Source of the DNA: Chrysopilus asiliformis
Taxonomy: Eukaryota > Arthropoda > Insecta > Diptera > Rhagionidae
Assembly: GCA_964034945.1 (NCBI GenBank)
Contig: OZ035960.1
Location: forward strand, 25,531,487-25,595,486
Length of the DNA stretch: 64,000 nucleotides
Direction of reading: 5' to 3'
Position 1 is the stretch's first letter; each line of letters opens with the position of its first letter. Position numbers and translations under genes: made by a program. Below the pieces are notes generated by a model. The model had not been told where the DNA came from, made no database searches, and saw only the letters and a program-made list of their open reading frames with translations. This document shows positions 1 to 13,475 of this stretch, one piece after another.

Positions 1-1550
1 CTCGGAAAAGGGTTTAATATCAATTCGTAGATTAAGACATGGTTCGCTTGAAGTCTGTATAGAGTAGTTGTGAGCTCGCAAAAAGGCTGCGTCTAGATCC
101 CAATCGGAAAGAACTGGAAGATATGTTTCTACGCGGCACGGATCCAGCGTTTTATAACTGATACCAAAGTCGGATTTGAGGTCGAAAGCTTTTGCGAGGA
201 TGCTGTAAAGAACCTCGAGCGATGTTATCTGAGGATCGACGCTGAACTTTCGCCATTCCGGGGGCGCGTTAGGTTCACATTTCTAAAAAGATTGAGAGAA
301 GGATAGATTTTTTTTTCAATTTTACTACAAAATTGTAAAATTTTATTGCATAAAACATAAATTAGGCTTATATGTGTGTGTTTAATTAGGGTCACGACAT
401 TCTGGTTTGTATATTACCCCTAAACTCAGAAACGATTGAATAAAATTTCATGAGACTTGGCAATTAATTTAATTTTTTCGTTTGGACATCTCCATTACCC
501 TCCCTCCAAACAAACGGCTTCAGCGACTAAATAACTAGTGTGGTCAATCGTCACTCTTCTTCGAAAATGAACTGTTATTTTGTAGATATGTGAATCTAAG
601 ATAATATTTTAAAAAATTGCCTCAAAAGCTGATTTTCGATTTACCACAAAAAAAAAGCGTTTTCCGGTTTGAATATCAGATAAAAAACTTGATATTAAAT
701 AAAATTGTGGAAAATAGTTCAATAATTTCAATTCAAAAATATTTATTTCTATTCTAAACACTAAGCTTGTATTTTTATAATAAATAAATAAAACATTTTG
801 CTTTTTTGATTGATTGAAATGAAAATATGATATTTATGTGTCGATGATTTCCAGCGAACAATCTAGCTTGTCGTAACAATAATTACAATCAAATACTAAA
901 ATATTAATGAATATCGAAAAAAATACTGATATAGCGCCATCAATCAAATAATATTGCTTTATATCGCATTACAAAAAATTGCCTATTTTTGATGGTTTGT
1001 GAGCTCAAAATTTAAATGAATTTTGTTAAACAATCAATTATGGAATATATTGTTTCAGTGTATTTTTTGTTGAATTACAGGACATAAGGAAAAAATATTT
1101 ATCAGAAAAAAATTCAACTTTTTTAACCTTTTACTGTACTATGAAATGAATGGCATTTAAACTAATTTTGCTTCTAGGCTTCGAGTTTCTCGTTTCTCGA
1201 CAAAAAGGTATTTTTGTTAATTTATTCATGACTCATGCATGCACCACAGACTGAAAGGACTTTAATTAAGGACTCGTCCTTCAAATGGTTTTGGCAGGAC
1301 TCCGAATTCTATGGATTAGGGGGGATGATGTTAATTGCCGGAAACATATTTTGCACGATATCCTAATTTCAACACTTGCTGGACATTTCGGGATAATTTT
1401 TCTCGAAATCTTTGAAATATTACCGTAGAAAAGTAGACAAACCTTGACTTTTACCCTTACTGCAGCTTCTCGATATCCGAATCCAGCCATAATGAATTTC
1501 TCTTTGCGTGCCAAAAATTCACATTCAAAATTATTCAATTTACATTTCAA
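1..1550 (-). CDS. TBC1D25: TBC1D25 (OATL1)-like Rab GTPase-activating protein, N-terminal part, cut by window edge
   Basis: Two coding exons are visible on the minus strand. Exon 1 ends at 1443 with donor GTTTGT and contains ATG 1490 (MAGFGYREAAVRVKVK). The frame stays open to an upstream ATG at 1550, so the start is uncertain. Exon 2 begins at 282 after a TTTTTAG acceptor and runs off the left edge. The joined frame reads VRVKVKKCEP, then PEWRKFSVDPQITSLEVL, FGISY and LSDWDLDAAF. This is the conserved N-terminal block of TBC1D25, a Rab-GAP tied to autophagosome traffic in vertebrates. The catalytic TBC domain would lie left of the window. Intron 1 spans 283-1442 and holds nothing recognisable. 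I am confident of the family from several collinear motifs; the function in this organism is inferred. Confidence 0.87.
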
Positions 1551-4500
1551 TTTACACTTTCAGTTAACTTTCGTTACAAAATATAGTCATTTTTTCTTCG
1601 TCCTGTCGACTTTTTAACAAATAAACCAAATTAGAATCGCTCACAAGCTCTTTTTTCCTACTTCAACCATCAAAAAATCCACCTCAAAATTTTTTTGCTT
1701 TCAGCTGTCAAAGGAGTGAAGTGAGTCAGACAACAAGGGATTTTGTTTCCAATTCGCCGAAATAGCCGGGGAAATTCATTTTAAAAAGGAAATTCATTTT
1801 AAATTTGCGAAAATTTCGAAATTTTTTCGATCCGTATTACAAAAACTTCTCTCGTTTGTGTACAAGATTTCTCAAAAACTGTTTAAGTAGAAACTTAAAA
1901 ATTTTCAAAGATCCTTCGGTGAAATTGGATTAACGGGAAACCGGAAGTGACCAATATTGCGGCTTAAAAATTGCATGAGCGTTTCTCTTCAGCTACTATC
2001 AACCGTTTTCAAGTGGGACTATTTATTTCATTTATTTTATTTTCATTCACTATAAAAGTTAACTAACAATTCATGAAAATCCCGAAAGGCAGAATTCATA
2101 TAAATTAAATTAAGATTAAGAATTTAATAACTAGAAACCAAGGTTAAAGAGCTGAGAAAAAAATCCATATCATAAGACATTCATATCTGAAGTACTCTGA
2201 CGAAGAAGATAGATCCGTGATCTTATAATTTTGTTTAACGATAGAAATTCAAAAAGTGCGATACGAGTTCAGAAAAGAAATTTATAACGTAACACAATCT
2301 GGAGGGCAACTGAAAAATTTTATGGCGTCAAACAATATAACGGTAAATATAGTGAGTCTCTAGCTTACAACCAAGAAGAGAATAAACATACGAACAAACA
2401 TAATCGAATTTTCTTAATCGGAAGTAATATACTCAAATTCTCGTTAAATAAAGACTAAAAGAAAAAATGTGGCAAGCAATTTTAATTCTACATAACCAAT
2501 TTTCAAATTTGCCTCCAGTTTCCATTTTCCCATTGGCGAAAATCTAGTCTTTCTACTCTGTGACATTAAAACCGCGAGAGCAAGGGAGATGCCATCTGCA
2601 GAACTAGTCCTATCTCAAACAGCAGAATTTGCGTCCAATTGACTGGAAAGGCTGTATTCCGTGTATGAGTTTTGTGGATTTTGTTGATTTCTCCGTGTGT
2701 CGACAGAATTTTTCTCTTTTAACTACAGCAAAATTAATTGAAACTTCAAATCGCATATTTAAAAGTTTTTCAATTTCTCTAATAAATTTTCCGTAGCTCC
2801 CAACAGCTTGGTAAGTGGAATTAAAAACTATCCAAAGTTTACTCCCCAAAAGTGTGTCAGTGATTAGAATATATGCGTTTTCTTCCCATTGAAAAGTTTT
2901 ATTGCAAAATCGCCGATTATCTCGCAAATAGTAGTGAAAAGCAATCATAAATCGATGGTGTAATGTTCTGGTTCACATGAAAGTTCATCAGCAGAAATTT
3001 AACTCAGAGGTTAGTAGTGAAAAAAATCGATTCGTTCTTCGCTTGCGAATTCGATGACAACAAATTCAATTAATTCGAATCGCGCTCCCTGGAATGGGGG
3101 AGAGCGGATATTACAATAATAATCTTCTGTGCATTGTTAATTAACTTTCATCTCCAATCACAAAGAAATAAATTTCGGGCTAGGCGATTCCAGGAAGCCC
3201 CACACGACCTCCCCAAAGAGCACCACAGAAGGTGGAGTGGGTATGCAAATATTCAGACTCTTTTCTTTCGATTAACAACTAGCTTGAATCTTTGCGAATC
3301 TTCCCAATTGTTTTCATGACTCACAACGTTATCAGAAGTTTTTTTGTCTGGTCTTTTTGTCCAACTACAAATCCATCTCGAAACAAACTCGACTGATTGT
3401 CTCATCGAATTTTACTGAAAGGGTGGCTTATCATTCATTGAAATGTAATCAACTCCAATGCAGACTTTAGGACAACTAAAAATTATCTTACCATAGTGGG
3501 AATAAATGGATTATCAGGAAATTCATATAAATTCAAAGCGTAATATGTTTCAGGTTATTTGTTTGTTTTTCTCCATACCGATGGAATCACAGGTATTTTA
3601 TTATTTCTGTGTAAACCAGTTTATTAAAACATTCTCTGTTTCAAATTAAATATTTTTTGCTAACGATCTTCACTTAGAACTCGCTTGTTAAGAAGCAACG
3701 GGTTTCAGTAACGAAATTGTCACGACTTTTATCAATTACACATAATTTTTTATCATTCATACCATTTTCATTGTGTTATTTGTTTTATCAAATCGTCGCC
3801 ACTGTTTTCGCTTAAAAGATCTATGAACTATAGGGTGGAATTCAAATATTATTCATAATAATAAAGAAATAAAATTTTTACAATTTTCTAATGTTAGTCT
3901 GTTCAGTATTTATTAAAATATTCCGTAAAGCCCATACTGAAGTTGTATTAAAGGTAAATTGTATTTTAAAAATATTAATTTTGCACCACTTTTTTCTGGG
4001 GCACTTGAAAACACAGAACCGTTTTATTGAAAAATCAAAAGGTTGAAGATATTGATTTCCTGTTAAATAGTCATGTTCATGCAATTTTTACATCATTTCC
4101 TGTTGATATATCCTTCCAGATCTCCAAAACTGAGCAACGTAAGAGGACAAAGTTACCCGCATTTTAAAGATAATTAGGCAGGCATTCAATTTATTTGTTA
4201 AAAAGAAAAAAATAATAATAAGTGAAACTTTTGAGCATCCGAAAAGCCGAAAATTAGCGTGACGCATTTTATGGACAGTCCCAAAGACAAAAATGTTTGA
4301 ATTATGAATTAAAACAACCTAATTATAAAATAATAATTTATTATTTTCAATGGTTTTCAAGGGGAGCGTTAGCTGAATAAGGTTGAGAGCCACTGGTTTA
4401 AACGAATTGGTGCTTTTGAATCTGTATACAGCTTTAATGCACTCTACTGTAGATGTTTTAAATGAAATTGCTAATGTTTTAAATTAAATAATGATATGAG

Positions 4501-5219
4501 GACAATAATTTAAATCATAAACGTAAATAATAAAAACAGTAATAACAATGAAAAACATAATTCAATTCATAAAACAACAAAAAATAAATAAAATAGTTTA
4601 AAAAAATAACGAAACAAAATAACTTCTCGTTAAACAAAAACTAAGCAAATTAATTTACCTAATTTTGTTTCTTCCTAGTGCTCTGATTTTTAACATGAAT
4701 CTCCCTTACCTCTAAAGTACAGCTATCCATGCACAATATGTGACCGTTACTGGTTGACCACATTCCATTATTGAATTTCCATCAAATTTTATGTCATGCA
4801 AACTAATAAACAATCTTATATACTACTTGCCTAGTGAACTAACGTAAAACTATTCTACATCTATTTCTGTTGCTAACCGAATGTGCTTGAATTGTGAAAT
4901 TTTTTTTTATATCTTCAAAAAGTAAAACAATTAAAACTTTTACACAGGTGCGAACGAATTTAACATATTTTATGTTTTTATCAGGGATATAAATGAGTTT
5001 AGGCGTGATATTAAACCTCAAACAGAGAACATTACATCGAGTTCATGCCCAATTAGGTTCTTTAAAATGCGATAAGAAGTTCTATTTCGTTTGCATTTTC
5101 ATTTCTGTTCCACGTTTGTTGGATTCGAGTTAAAAATAAGTTAAGCTTGTTTTACCAATGATTTGAATTACACGTGATTTCTGTGATTTCTACGATCGAT
5201 TTGTTTCATTTGTTATTTA
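1551..5219. other. Intergenic, AT-rich, no supported gene
   Basis: This stretch separates the divergent TBC1D25 and Rab14 genes. The longest open frame (minus strand, 2610-2948, 112 codons) has no recognisable motif. The first few hundred bases are presumably the TBC1D25 promoter. I see no clear TIR element, RNA gene or tandem repeat here. Confidence 0.6.
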
Positions 5220-5296
5220 GTATTATTGCTTAAACGTTGAAAACATGGACTTTTTAACGCAATTAAAAAATAAACGAGATATTTTGCTTGAAAGCT
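5220..5296 (+). other. Candidate non-coding leader exon of Rab14
   Basis: A consensus donor (AAAGCT/GTAAGT) sits at 5297. A good acceptor (TTTCCAG, exon base 5595) lies eight bases before the Rab14 ATG at 5603. This suggests a spliced 5' leader whose transcription start lies somewhere in about 5100-5260. The upstream limit given is arbitrary. It is inferred from splice-site strings only. Confidence 0.3.
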
Positions 5297-5584
5297 GTAA
5301 GTGACGTATTTTAAAATTGTAAAAAATTATTCATCAGCTAAAAAATGTTGTGTAGATATAGACATTGATATCGAATTTAATCATGCAAGAGTTAACATGT
5401 ACCATATTATTATTTGATTATTAATTGTACTCACTTAATTCAAATGATGTGTTTTGTAATTTCGTGATGGAAAATCCATTGCTTCCACGTGGTCAGTTTT
5501 GATCATTGTTTCAAGATTGTCGGAGATTGAATTACAAGCATTAAAAACAAAGATTCCGAAAAGCTAATAGTTTTTTTTTTTTGA

Positions 5585-7072
<1,488 letters not shown>

Positions 7073-8667
7073 GAATCTTTTTATGAATAAGTTAATACAG
7101 AAATACTAAGAGGATCGAATTGATATTGATATTAGGTGTAAAAAATAATACAAAAATCATGAAGAAATAGAACAAATATTATCTTTTCCATTGAAAATAC
7201 GATCAAATGAAAAAAATGTATTACACATACAAAAGAAGAAAAATCCGAAAAATTCAAATTTCTTTAAAAAGTACACGGAAAGTAAAAATTGTATAGAAAA
7301 AATCTAAAATTATAAACCAGTAATAATGAGAGAAAATATTTTTATGTATTATAAGTTTAAGATACAAAAAAGTGAAAAAAGAATTTTATTCGTAAAAAAA
7401 TTAAAGAAATTTATTGAAATACAAAAAAAAATATTAATAAAAAATTTAATAATTATATAAAAATATTGATTGTTTTATAAAAAAAATATATTATTATCTA
7501 TTATATTATATTATAATTATTGTCTATTTACGATAATTACATTTTGGTTCAAATGCAATCAAACAAATGAGGAAATAGCTGCTTCAAAATGAATGTTTCT
7601 ATGGGAAATAAATAGAATCCAAAAGATACTGTATAAAAGATATATTTGATTTCATGTAAATACAAAAAAAGAATGTGTTTTATAAAATATTTAAATAAAG
7701 ATATGTATTTGTAGTTGAGTAGGTCCACTATGAAATATTATATAATAAGTATAAATTACAATTGTGACGATAAATCTAAAATTTTCTTATAGAAAACTAT
7801 CTATAATAAAGCTAAAAAAATTTTAAAAGAAGTAATGCGTTTCTTAAAACAAATTAATTTTAAATCAACTAAAAACTTGCGATGGAGTGTAAAAATCAAA
7901 GTATAGCCAATCTAAGTAATTTCACTTCAAATGGCTTGTCTTTTCTTATACCCCTGACTGTACTAGGCATAGATTTCTCTTTACTCGCTGAAATCACTGC
8001 AATCCGCATTAGTGCAACATCATTTTAACAAAAAAAAAATTTATGAACTGAAACTACTTGGATTGCATATACCTTGACAAAACCAAGAAAATCTATTGGC
8101 CCTTAGAAAATGTCATACGGTTGATATTTAAAAAAAATACGAAAATCCTAAAATAAAAATTTTGATTATGAAATGTAGATAAGAAATTTTATTCCCCTTC
8201 AAAATTTCTCGTTTCTTGTAAGTTTTAAAGTAGAAAAATTCGACAAAAACTTTAATTAGATGGTAAAATGTTATCAGTGTAAACGACAGTTTCGCCAAAG
8301 AAATTATGGCGGCTTTTATTTTAATATCCGTCCGTTGCATACAAAAATATACTCGTAGATAAACCCAAGTGATGAACTAATTATGAATTCAAATTTACAC
8401 TGAATAAATAGCGAGTAATTCAAAACAGTTTAACATTTTTAGGGAGTTTCCCAGAAATCAGACATACAGAGTTGCGCGTAGACCGGAAAATACTTTGTTG
8501 TTTTCATAGATACATATTCTTGGCTGTCAAACTAATATGTAATTCACGAGGCATTTGTTTTTAAAAATAAACAAAAAAAAATATAATTTGATTTTTTTAA
8601 ACTTGAGGCACATTTTAACTAAGATTAGTGCAAACTAGAAATGTTTCCTTTTTCATTTTGTTCCTTA
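7073..8667. other. Rab14 3' UTR and AT-rich intergenic sequence
   Basis: After the Rab14 stop the sequence becomes extremely A/T-rich with several AATAAA-type strings (for example near 7435-7440 and 7694). The true poly(A) site is not decidable. No further gene is seen. Confidence 0.5.
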
Positions 8668-8777
8668 GTAACACAAAAGGCCTCAAACCGGGCGACACCA
8701 TGCAACCAACTATTCGGCAAGTTTGACAAAAGAACCATGGTCAAAGAATTGGTGCCAATTTAAACCCCTTGTGTTAC
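8668..8777. mobile_element. Short TIR element (MITE candidate)
   Basis: Imperfect terminal inverted repeats start GTAACACAA and end TTGTGTTAC, about 110 bp apart. They are flanked by TTA on the left and TTG on the right, which is nearly the TWA duplication of PIF/Harbinger-type elements. There is no coding capacity. Confidence 0.45.
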
Positions 8778-8780
8778 TTG

Positions 8781-10163
8781 AGATGTGGTTTCGGGAATGT
8801 GAAAAGAAGAAAAAACACATTTTCTAACAAAAAGTTTCTCTTGCCTTTCTCATTCATTTACTGCGAAGCAGTGATTTCAATTCCACATGAATAGGTAATC
8901 TAGAAATATTTAACAGTTGCTAAATTATCTGTTCAAATACTGAAATATTGAAAATAGTGGCTCATTAAAAGAGAGTAAAAAATATTACAACCATGCTGCA
9001 GTAAAAAAAATCAAATTTAACTTGAACTTCCTAACGCAAATTTTTTGAGGACCAAAACAGCTAGACAATATACAATATTATTTCATTTGGGAAACTCATT
9101 GGGGATAACGCAATTAATAATCAAAATCTGTATCACTCCGATTTTTGTAATTTTTACAATAACCATTTTTAGCGATCGGCGATTTTGTAAGTTTGCAAAG
9201 TATTGCTATTATAATAAGATTTGTTTTTAATTTTCCTCAAGTTTGGTTCAAAAAGGTTGGATATTGTAATTTTTTATAATAGTACTCTATTATGATTCTA
9301 TTTTTAATGAAATTCAATTTTCCATACCTTAAGCATTTAATTTTTTTAATATAAAAACACATCTAAAATGTTTGCAACAGGTAACAGCTATATAGTTTAA
9401 AAATTCAAAAATCTAACATATTAAAAGTAACAGTATATATAATTGTATAATAATAAAATTCATATAGTTAATTAATTGTGGACGAATAAAAAGTAAAATT
9501 ATGTAAAAAATATATATGGAGTATGGCAATTACAAAAAAAAAAAGAAATATAATGGCAAAATATCAAATTTTTATTACAAAAATCCCAATACAATTATAT
9601 TAAAATATGAATCAAAATTCAAACCAAATTTATGAATATAAAAATATTAATGTTGGATGTGTAGAAAAGAGACAAAAGAAGATTAAACAAAAACGGAAAT
9701 ATAATGTACCAAAGGTGCTCTTTTAATAAAGGATAAAAAACAAAGATAGATTTTTTTCTTCATAAAAGGTACTTCAGGAGATAAATTCAATAATATCCTC
9801 CAATTTACGACGTCTCGAGATAAGGCGTTTTTATATACGACGCCTAATTAAATTTTTTTAATTCCAAAATTTTAAATTTTTTATCTATTTTAACATTTGC
9901 CACAATATACCTTAGTATCTCGAGAATCCGAAATCTCAAAAAACCTGAAAATCCGAATCGACTTTTCATTCCCACTAAGTACTTTGTCTGTAATCCGAAT
10001 TAGGTGTAAGAATAAAAAATCACTCCAAAAAATTGAGTGACCCTAATTCTCACTCACAAAATGATGAAAATTATGCAAATTACCGAACCTATACGTAGGT
10101 AAAAAAGGACATTTTTGCTAGCTTTAAAACCCATCCATAACCGTTTATGGATTATCTACATAT
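8781..10163. other. AT-rich intergenic, no supported gene
   Basis: No open frame with recognisable motifs. The segment near 9795-9990 has 'cgacgtctcgag' and 'ctcgagaatccgaaatc' style strings reminiscent of pogo-like ends, but no pair of termini could be matched convincingly. Confidence 0.4.
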
Positions 10164-10242
10164 AGCAGTATATTAGATTTAGTATACCGTTTGTAACGCA
10201 TCGAATCAATCATCGGACACAAAAATGAACTACGCCAGGGTG

Positions 10243-10385
10243 TAAGAGGCTGTTTACACACGGATTGGGCATGAACATGGGACTGAACGAGATTGTCAGT
10301 GTCCCCCACTTCCTCGTCTTGCCTATGTTTTGACAGTTTCGTTCAGTCCCATGTTCATGCCCAATCCGTGTGTAAACAGCCTCTT
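10243..10385. mobile_element. Snap-back MITE A (GAGGCTGTTTACAC family)
   Basis: A nearly perfect long inverted repeat: the left arm starts TAAGAGGCTGTTTACACACG and the right arm ends with its complement, CAGCCTCTTA. The loop region contains a GTCCCCCACTTCCTCGTC block that recurs in hairpin B. The ends resemble those of the element at 33411-34108 (consensus GTGGCTGTTTACACG). It has no coding capacity. Confidence 0.75.
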
Positions 10386-10551
10386 AGTGGCTGTTTACAC
10401 ACGGTTGATCCAGGCGCCTGGCCATGAACGAAACTGTCAAAATACAGGCAAGACGAGGAAGTGGGGGACATCCCCACCTCCTCGTCTTGCCTGTATTTTG
10501 ACAGTTTCGTTCATGGCCAGGCGCCTGAATCAACTTAATCTAAACAGCCAC
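10386..10551. mobile_element. Snap-back MITE B, tandem to A, TTA duplication
   Basis: It starts GTGGCTGTTTACACACGG and ends TAAACAGCCAC, flanked by TTA at 10383-10385 and 10552-10554, the target duplication typical of PIF/Harbinger. The arms are about 70 bp and almost fully complementary. The internal block (AGGAAGTGGGGGACAT, GACAGTTTCGTTCATG) is shared with hairpin A, so A and B are diverged copies of one family. Confidence 0.8.
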
Positions 10552-10556
10552 TTACG

Positions 10557-10678
10557 GCCAATTTATTCACTAGGAGTTAAATCGCCTTAACTCCCTTAAC
10601 TCACCTTTAACATGGAAAATAACGTTAGCTAACTCCCTTAACTCACTAACTCGGCTTAACTCCTAGTGAATAAATTAG
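10557..10678. mobile_element. Third inverted-repeat element C
   Basis: Terminal inverted repeats CCAATTTATTCACTAGGAGT and ACTCCTAGTGAATAAATT enclose several 'ttaactcccttaactca' style direct repeats. It sits immediately right of hairpin B and left of the interrupted GACA-tail repeat. There is no coding capacity, and its family differs from A and B. Confidence 0.6.
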
Positions 10679-11395
10679 GGGTTAGGGATGACAAAATATT
10701 TTGAGTCTGTCTGTCTGTCTTTCCGTCTGTCCTTGAACATCATAACTTTCGAAAGGATTGAGCTAAAGACTAAAAATTTTGTATAGTTACGTTTCTCGTA
10801 ATGGTTAGGCTAAGTTCTTGATACGGACAAAATTGGACTATTCCTTCTCCCTCCCATATAAAAACGAAACAGTTTTTTGCAATTTTCTCGAAAATAGGGA
10901 GTCTTATTGAAAAATTTATAAAGGTAAAATGTGTTTAGAATATGATTTTACATACCCGTTCCATACATGAAAATCTAACCGGATCAATGCTTTCCTCCTC
11001 TTCTATACAAATGGATTTTTTAAATGAGCTTTTTTTTAAATAATATTTGACGATTGGCACCTCATAATTGGCACCTCATAATTGCAGATTTTTTTTATAT
11101 TTTCGATACCAAGCATTGCACGTTTAAGTTTGAGTTCAATAGGTTTAGTGGTTCTCGAGCTATAAATGAACAGGCAGACAAATTTGAATTTTGTGAATCA
11201 TTAAATTCCAAAACGCTGGTAAAATATTTTTTTTTCAACAATTCATATTAATTATGATTGCATATTTACCAAACTATCTTTTTTTACCATCACTTTACTT
11301 GTTATTTCTAAATTCCACATTTTTTTTTCTCATTTGAATGTTTCGCGCTTTGACATGGCGACACGATGTAAAATTTAGGATTTTGGCTAAAATTA

Positions 11396-11773
11396 AGCTA
11401 GAACCTGAATCGTACGTCGATGCGTCCGTCATGCGTCCGTCCGGTTGACAGTTCGATGCGATGATAGTTGGGTACGGCAACGAATCTGGAGTTAATTCAT
11501 TGTTTTGCACTTCTTCTATTAGTTTATCGTCGAAACAATTACTTTCAATTTGTTCCATACTTAAATTGCTTAAATCGTAAACAAACTTTTTTGCGAAATG
11601 ACATTTCTGTGCGTTGCCGCATGTAAAAGTAGAAATTTGACCTACTCTATGCGGTTGCCGCATCGGAAAACGTATTATTAGGGGAGTACTCATAGCAGCC
11701 CGTTGATTCTACTCGAACTGTCAACGTGACGGACGCATGACGGACGCATCGTCGTACGATTCAGGTTCTAGCT
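11396..11773. mobile_element. Harbinger-type MITE, 378 bp, TTA duplications
   Basis: Terminal inverted repeats of about 60 bp start AGCTAGAACCTGAATCGTAC and are nearly identical at both ends. They contain an internal direct repeat of GATGCGTCCGTC-like units. TTA flanks both ends (11393-11395 and 11774-11776). A minus-strand open frame covers most of the interior (11295-11693) but crosses the element boundary and shows no known domain, so I do not call it a gene. Confidence 0.85.
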
Positions 11774-12082
11774 TTAAGCCTAAACCCCAATTACGCGTTC
11801 GTGCGTGCGGCAAAGTGACATTTCCACGCGGTGAAGGTAAAAACTACGCATTTATATGAGTAAATGTATAATTGCGCGTTGCTCAGACGCGTTGCCGCGT
11901 CTCTGCCGCGTAGAGTAGCCCTAGTCTCTACTTTCAGACGCGGTGACAACTGCGAGATGCCAGATACTAATAATTTCGGTACTTTAATGTGAATTCGCTG
12001 TGTTTAAACATTCACGTCTGTCATCACTGAATTATTTGTTGTTAAAGTTTGTTAGGTTATATGGAATTAAAGAAAAGTAAAA

Positions 12083-12593
12083 ATGGAAAATGAAAAACAA
12101 TTTATAGAGATTTTAATAGAAAAAGTGAACCAAAACGAACACCTATTCAATACTAAATCGAAATTATATCGGAACACAATAAAAAGAGAACTCACTTGGG
12201 CGAAAATTTCAGAAGAAATGGGAGAATCCAGTAAGTATTCCGTGAATATTTTTAAAATTCATTATTATTACAAATATTTTTTTTATGACATGTTATAGTT
12301 GAAACATGCCTCTTTCAACATCAAACGATACGCATTCGTTTCCAAACCCGGAAAATACTCGGAAAAGGAAGAAGAACAATTCTGAAAAGTCCTCAATTTT
12401 TGGGAACTTTGTCAAAAATCGCTGAAAAGGAACTTGTTGCTGTGCCAGAACAAAACGAAAACGAATTGTTTATGGCAGCAGTTGCTAAAAAAATGAAGGA
12501 TCTTCACCTAATGATCAAGAGGAGCTGCAACTGCAAATTTTATCATTAGTAAATCAAAAAATAGAGCAACGAAGACAATCACAAAATATATAA
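12083..12593 (+). pseudogene. MADF/BESS-type protein remnant of the Harbinger element
   Basis: The frame from 12083 encodes MENEKQFIEILIEKVNQNEH followed by a TWAKISEEMGES block, the start of a MADF (SANT-like) DNA-binding domain. It then reaches a GTAAGT donor at about 12232. A separate downstream frame encodes ELFMAAVAKKMKDL and then an LQLQILSLVNQKIEQRR helix ending at 12593, like the C-terminal BESS region. The middle of the MADF domain is missing. In PIF/Harbinger elements such a protein helps the transposase enter the nucleus and bind DNA. Confidence 0.7.
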
Positions 12594-12649
12594 AAAACAG
12601 TTTTGGTTTAAATACATTTTTATTTTCAATGTTCAATGTTCATTAATAA

Positions 12650-12904
12650 TTAATGTTCATTAATAAATGCCATTAATAAATCGAATGTTTCAGATTTCAT
12701 TCTCGTCATTTTAAAAAAGTGCTCGGGATCATTTTCTTTCATGGCACAAAAGTTTTTCACAAAAAATCCATATTCATCTCTTTTTACGTTAAGTTTGCGC
12801 ACCCACCAGCGTCTTTCATTATTTTCATTTAATTGTTTATATGCCTTATAAGCCACTCCCGCTAATAATGAAATAAATGCAACCTTTCTAAAGTCCATTT
12901 TCAC
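12650..12904 (-). pseudogene. PIF/Harbinger transposase, N-terminal fragment
   Basis: This is an 84-codon open frame. Its ERRWWVRKLNVKRDEYGFF segment followed by DPEHFFKMTRMKSETFDLLM is the conserved N-terminal region of DDE_Tnp_4-type Harbinger transposases, which lies before the catalytic triad. The frame stops after MAFINEH, so the catalytic domain is absent. Both the position inside the TIRs and the orientation agree with an internally deleted element. Confidence 0.8.
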
Positions 12905-13475
12905 TTTTTACAGATAATAATTACTAACAAACAAAACTAAACGTCAATCTACCGCAACGCGGTATTGTGGGTTAACTACAACGCGGCAACGGTGGCAACT
13001 GTCACCGCACCGCATTGACCCAATAAATGTCACTTTGCCGCACGCACGCACGCGTAATTGGGGTTTAGGCTTTAGATTTCAGCAGTTTCAGCTTCAAAAT
13101 GTTAGCGCGTTGGGATGGTTGAAATGTCAAAGCTAACGCACGCGTTGTTTCCGATATAAAAAACACAGCTTTTATTGTAGGCCTAAAATTATTATCCATC
13201 AGTTTTGGAAACGTCATCTGACTTATTGGTATTGCGACAAAATATTTCCGGCTACTGCAACGAGAAAAACAACAACATTTGTAGCAAATAATCGTAAAAT
13301 TCAAAGTGCAATTCGTGGAAAATCACCGGAGAAAAGGTAATTCTATTTTTATTCATTATAAACAGTTTTAACTTGGACTAACCGAACTGAATAATTTCGA
13401 CAGCTTGTGCGTAGTTGCATCATATTCAACGTTTTCGCCTTTTCAACAAATACTTGCGACTGTTAAAAGGAAAAC

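Larger units (their letters stand above)
10164..10990 (-). repeat. GACA-tail dispersed repeat, minus orientation, split by three hairpin elements
   Basis: Positions 10164-10242 match, in reverse complement, the tail found at 32410-32500 (including the string ATGCGTTACAAACGGTAT). Positions 10679-10990 match its upstream half (GTCATCCC, the GACA/GACG tract, and the 'tctagctca' and 'cgagaaac' blocks). The two halves are separated by about 435 bp of inverted-repeat elements. Similar copies lie at 21750-21905, 24920-25365 and 32080-32530. This is probably the 3' region of a non-LTR or other interspersed element; the class is not proven. Confidence 0.6.
11777..13071. mobile_element. Internally deleted PIF/Harbinger DNA transposon
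   Basis: It is 1295 bp with terminal inverted repeats of about 50 bp starting AGCCTAAACCCCAATTACGC at both ends, and TTA duplications at 11774-11776 and 13072-13074. Its left duplication is also the right duplication of the MITE at 11396-11773, so the two lie end to end. It holds two converging gene remnants: a MADF/BESS-type protein (+) and a transposase N-terminus (-). That two-gene layout is typical of insect PIF/Harbinger elements. It is non-autonomous because both genes are truncated. Confidence 0.88.

Noticed and set aside
2610..2948. 112-codon minus-strand frame
   Set aside because: No motif, no supporting splice structure or promoter; it could be an old gene fragment, but nothing in the sequence supports it.
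11295..11693. 132-codon minus-strand frame in the Harbinger-type MITE
   Set aside because: It crosses the element's left boundary into flanking DNA and includes the inverted repeat, so it is unlikely to be a real gene, though the centre may derive from a transposon gene.
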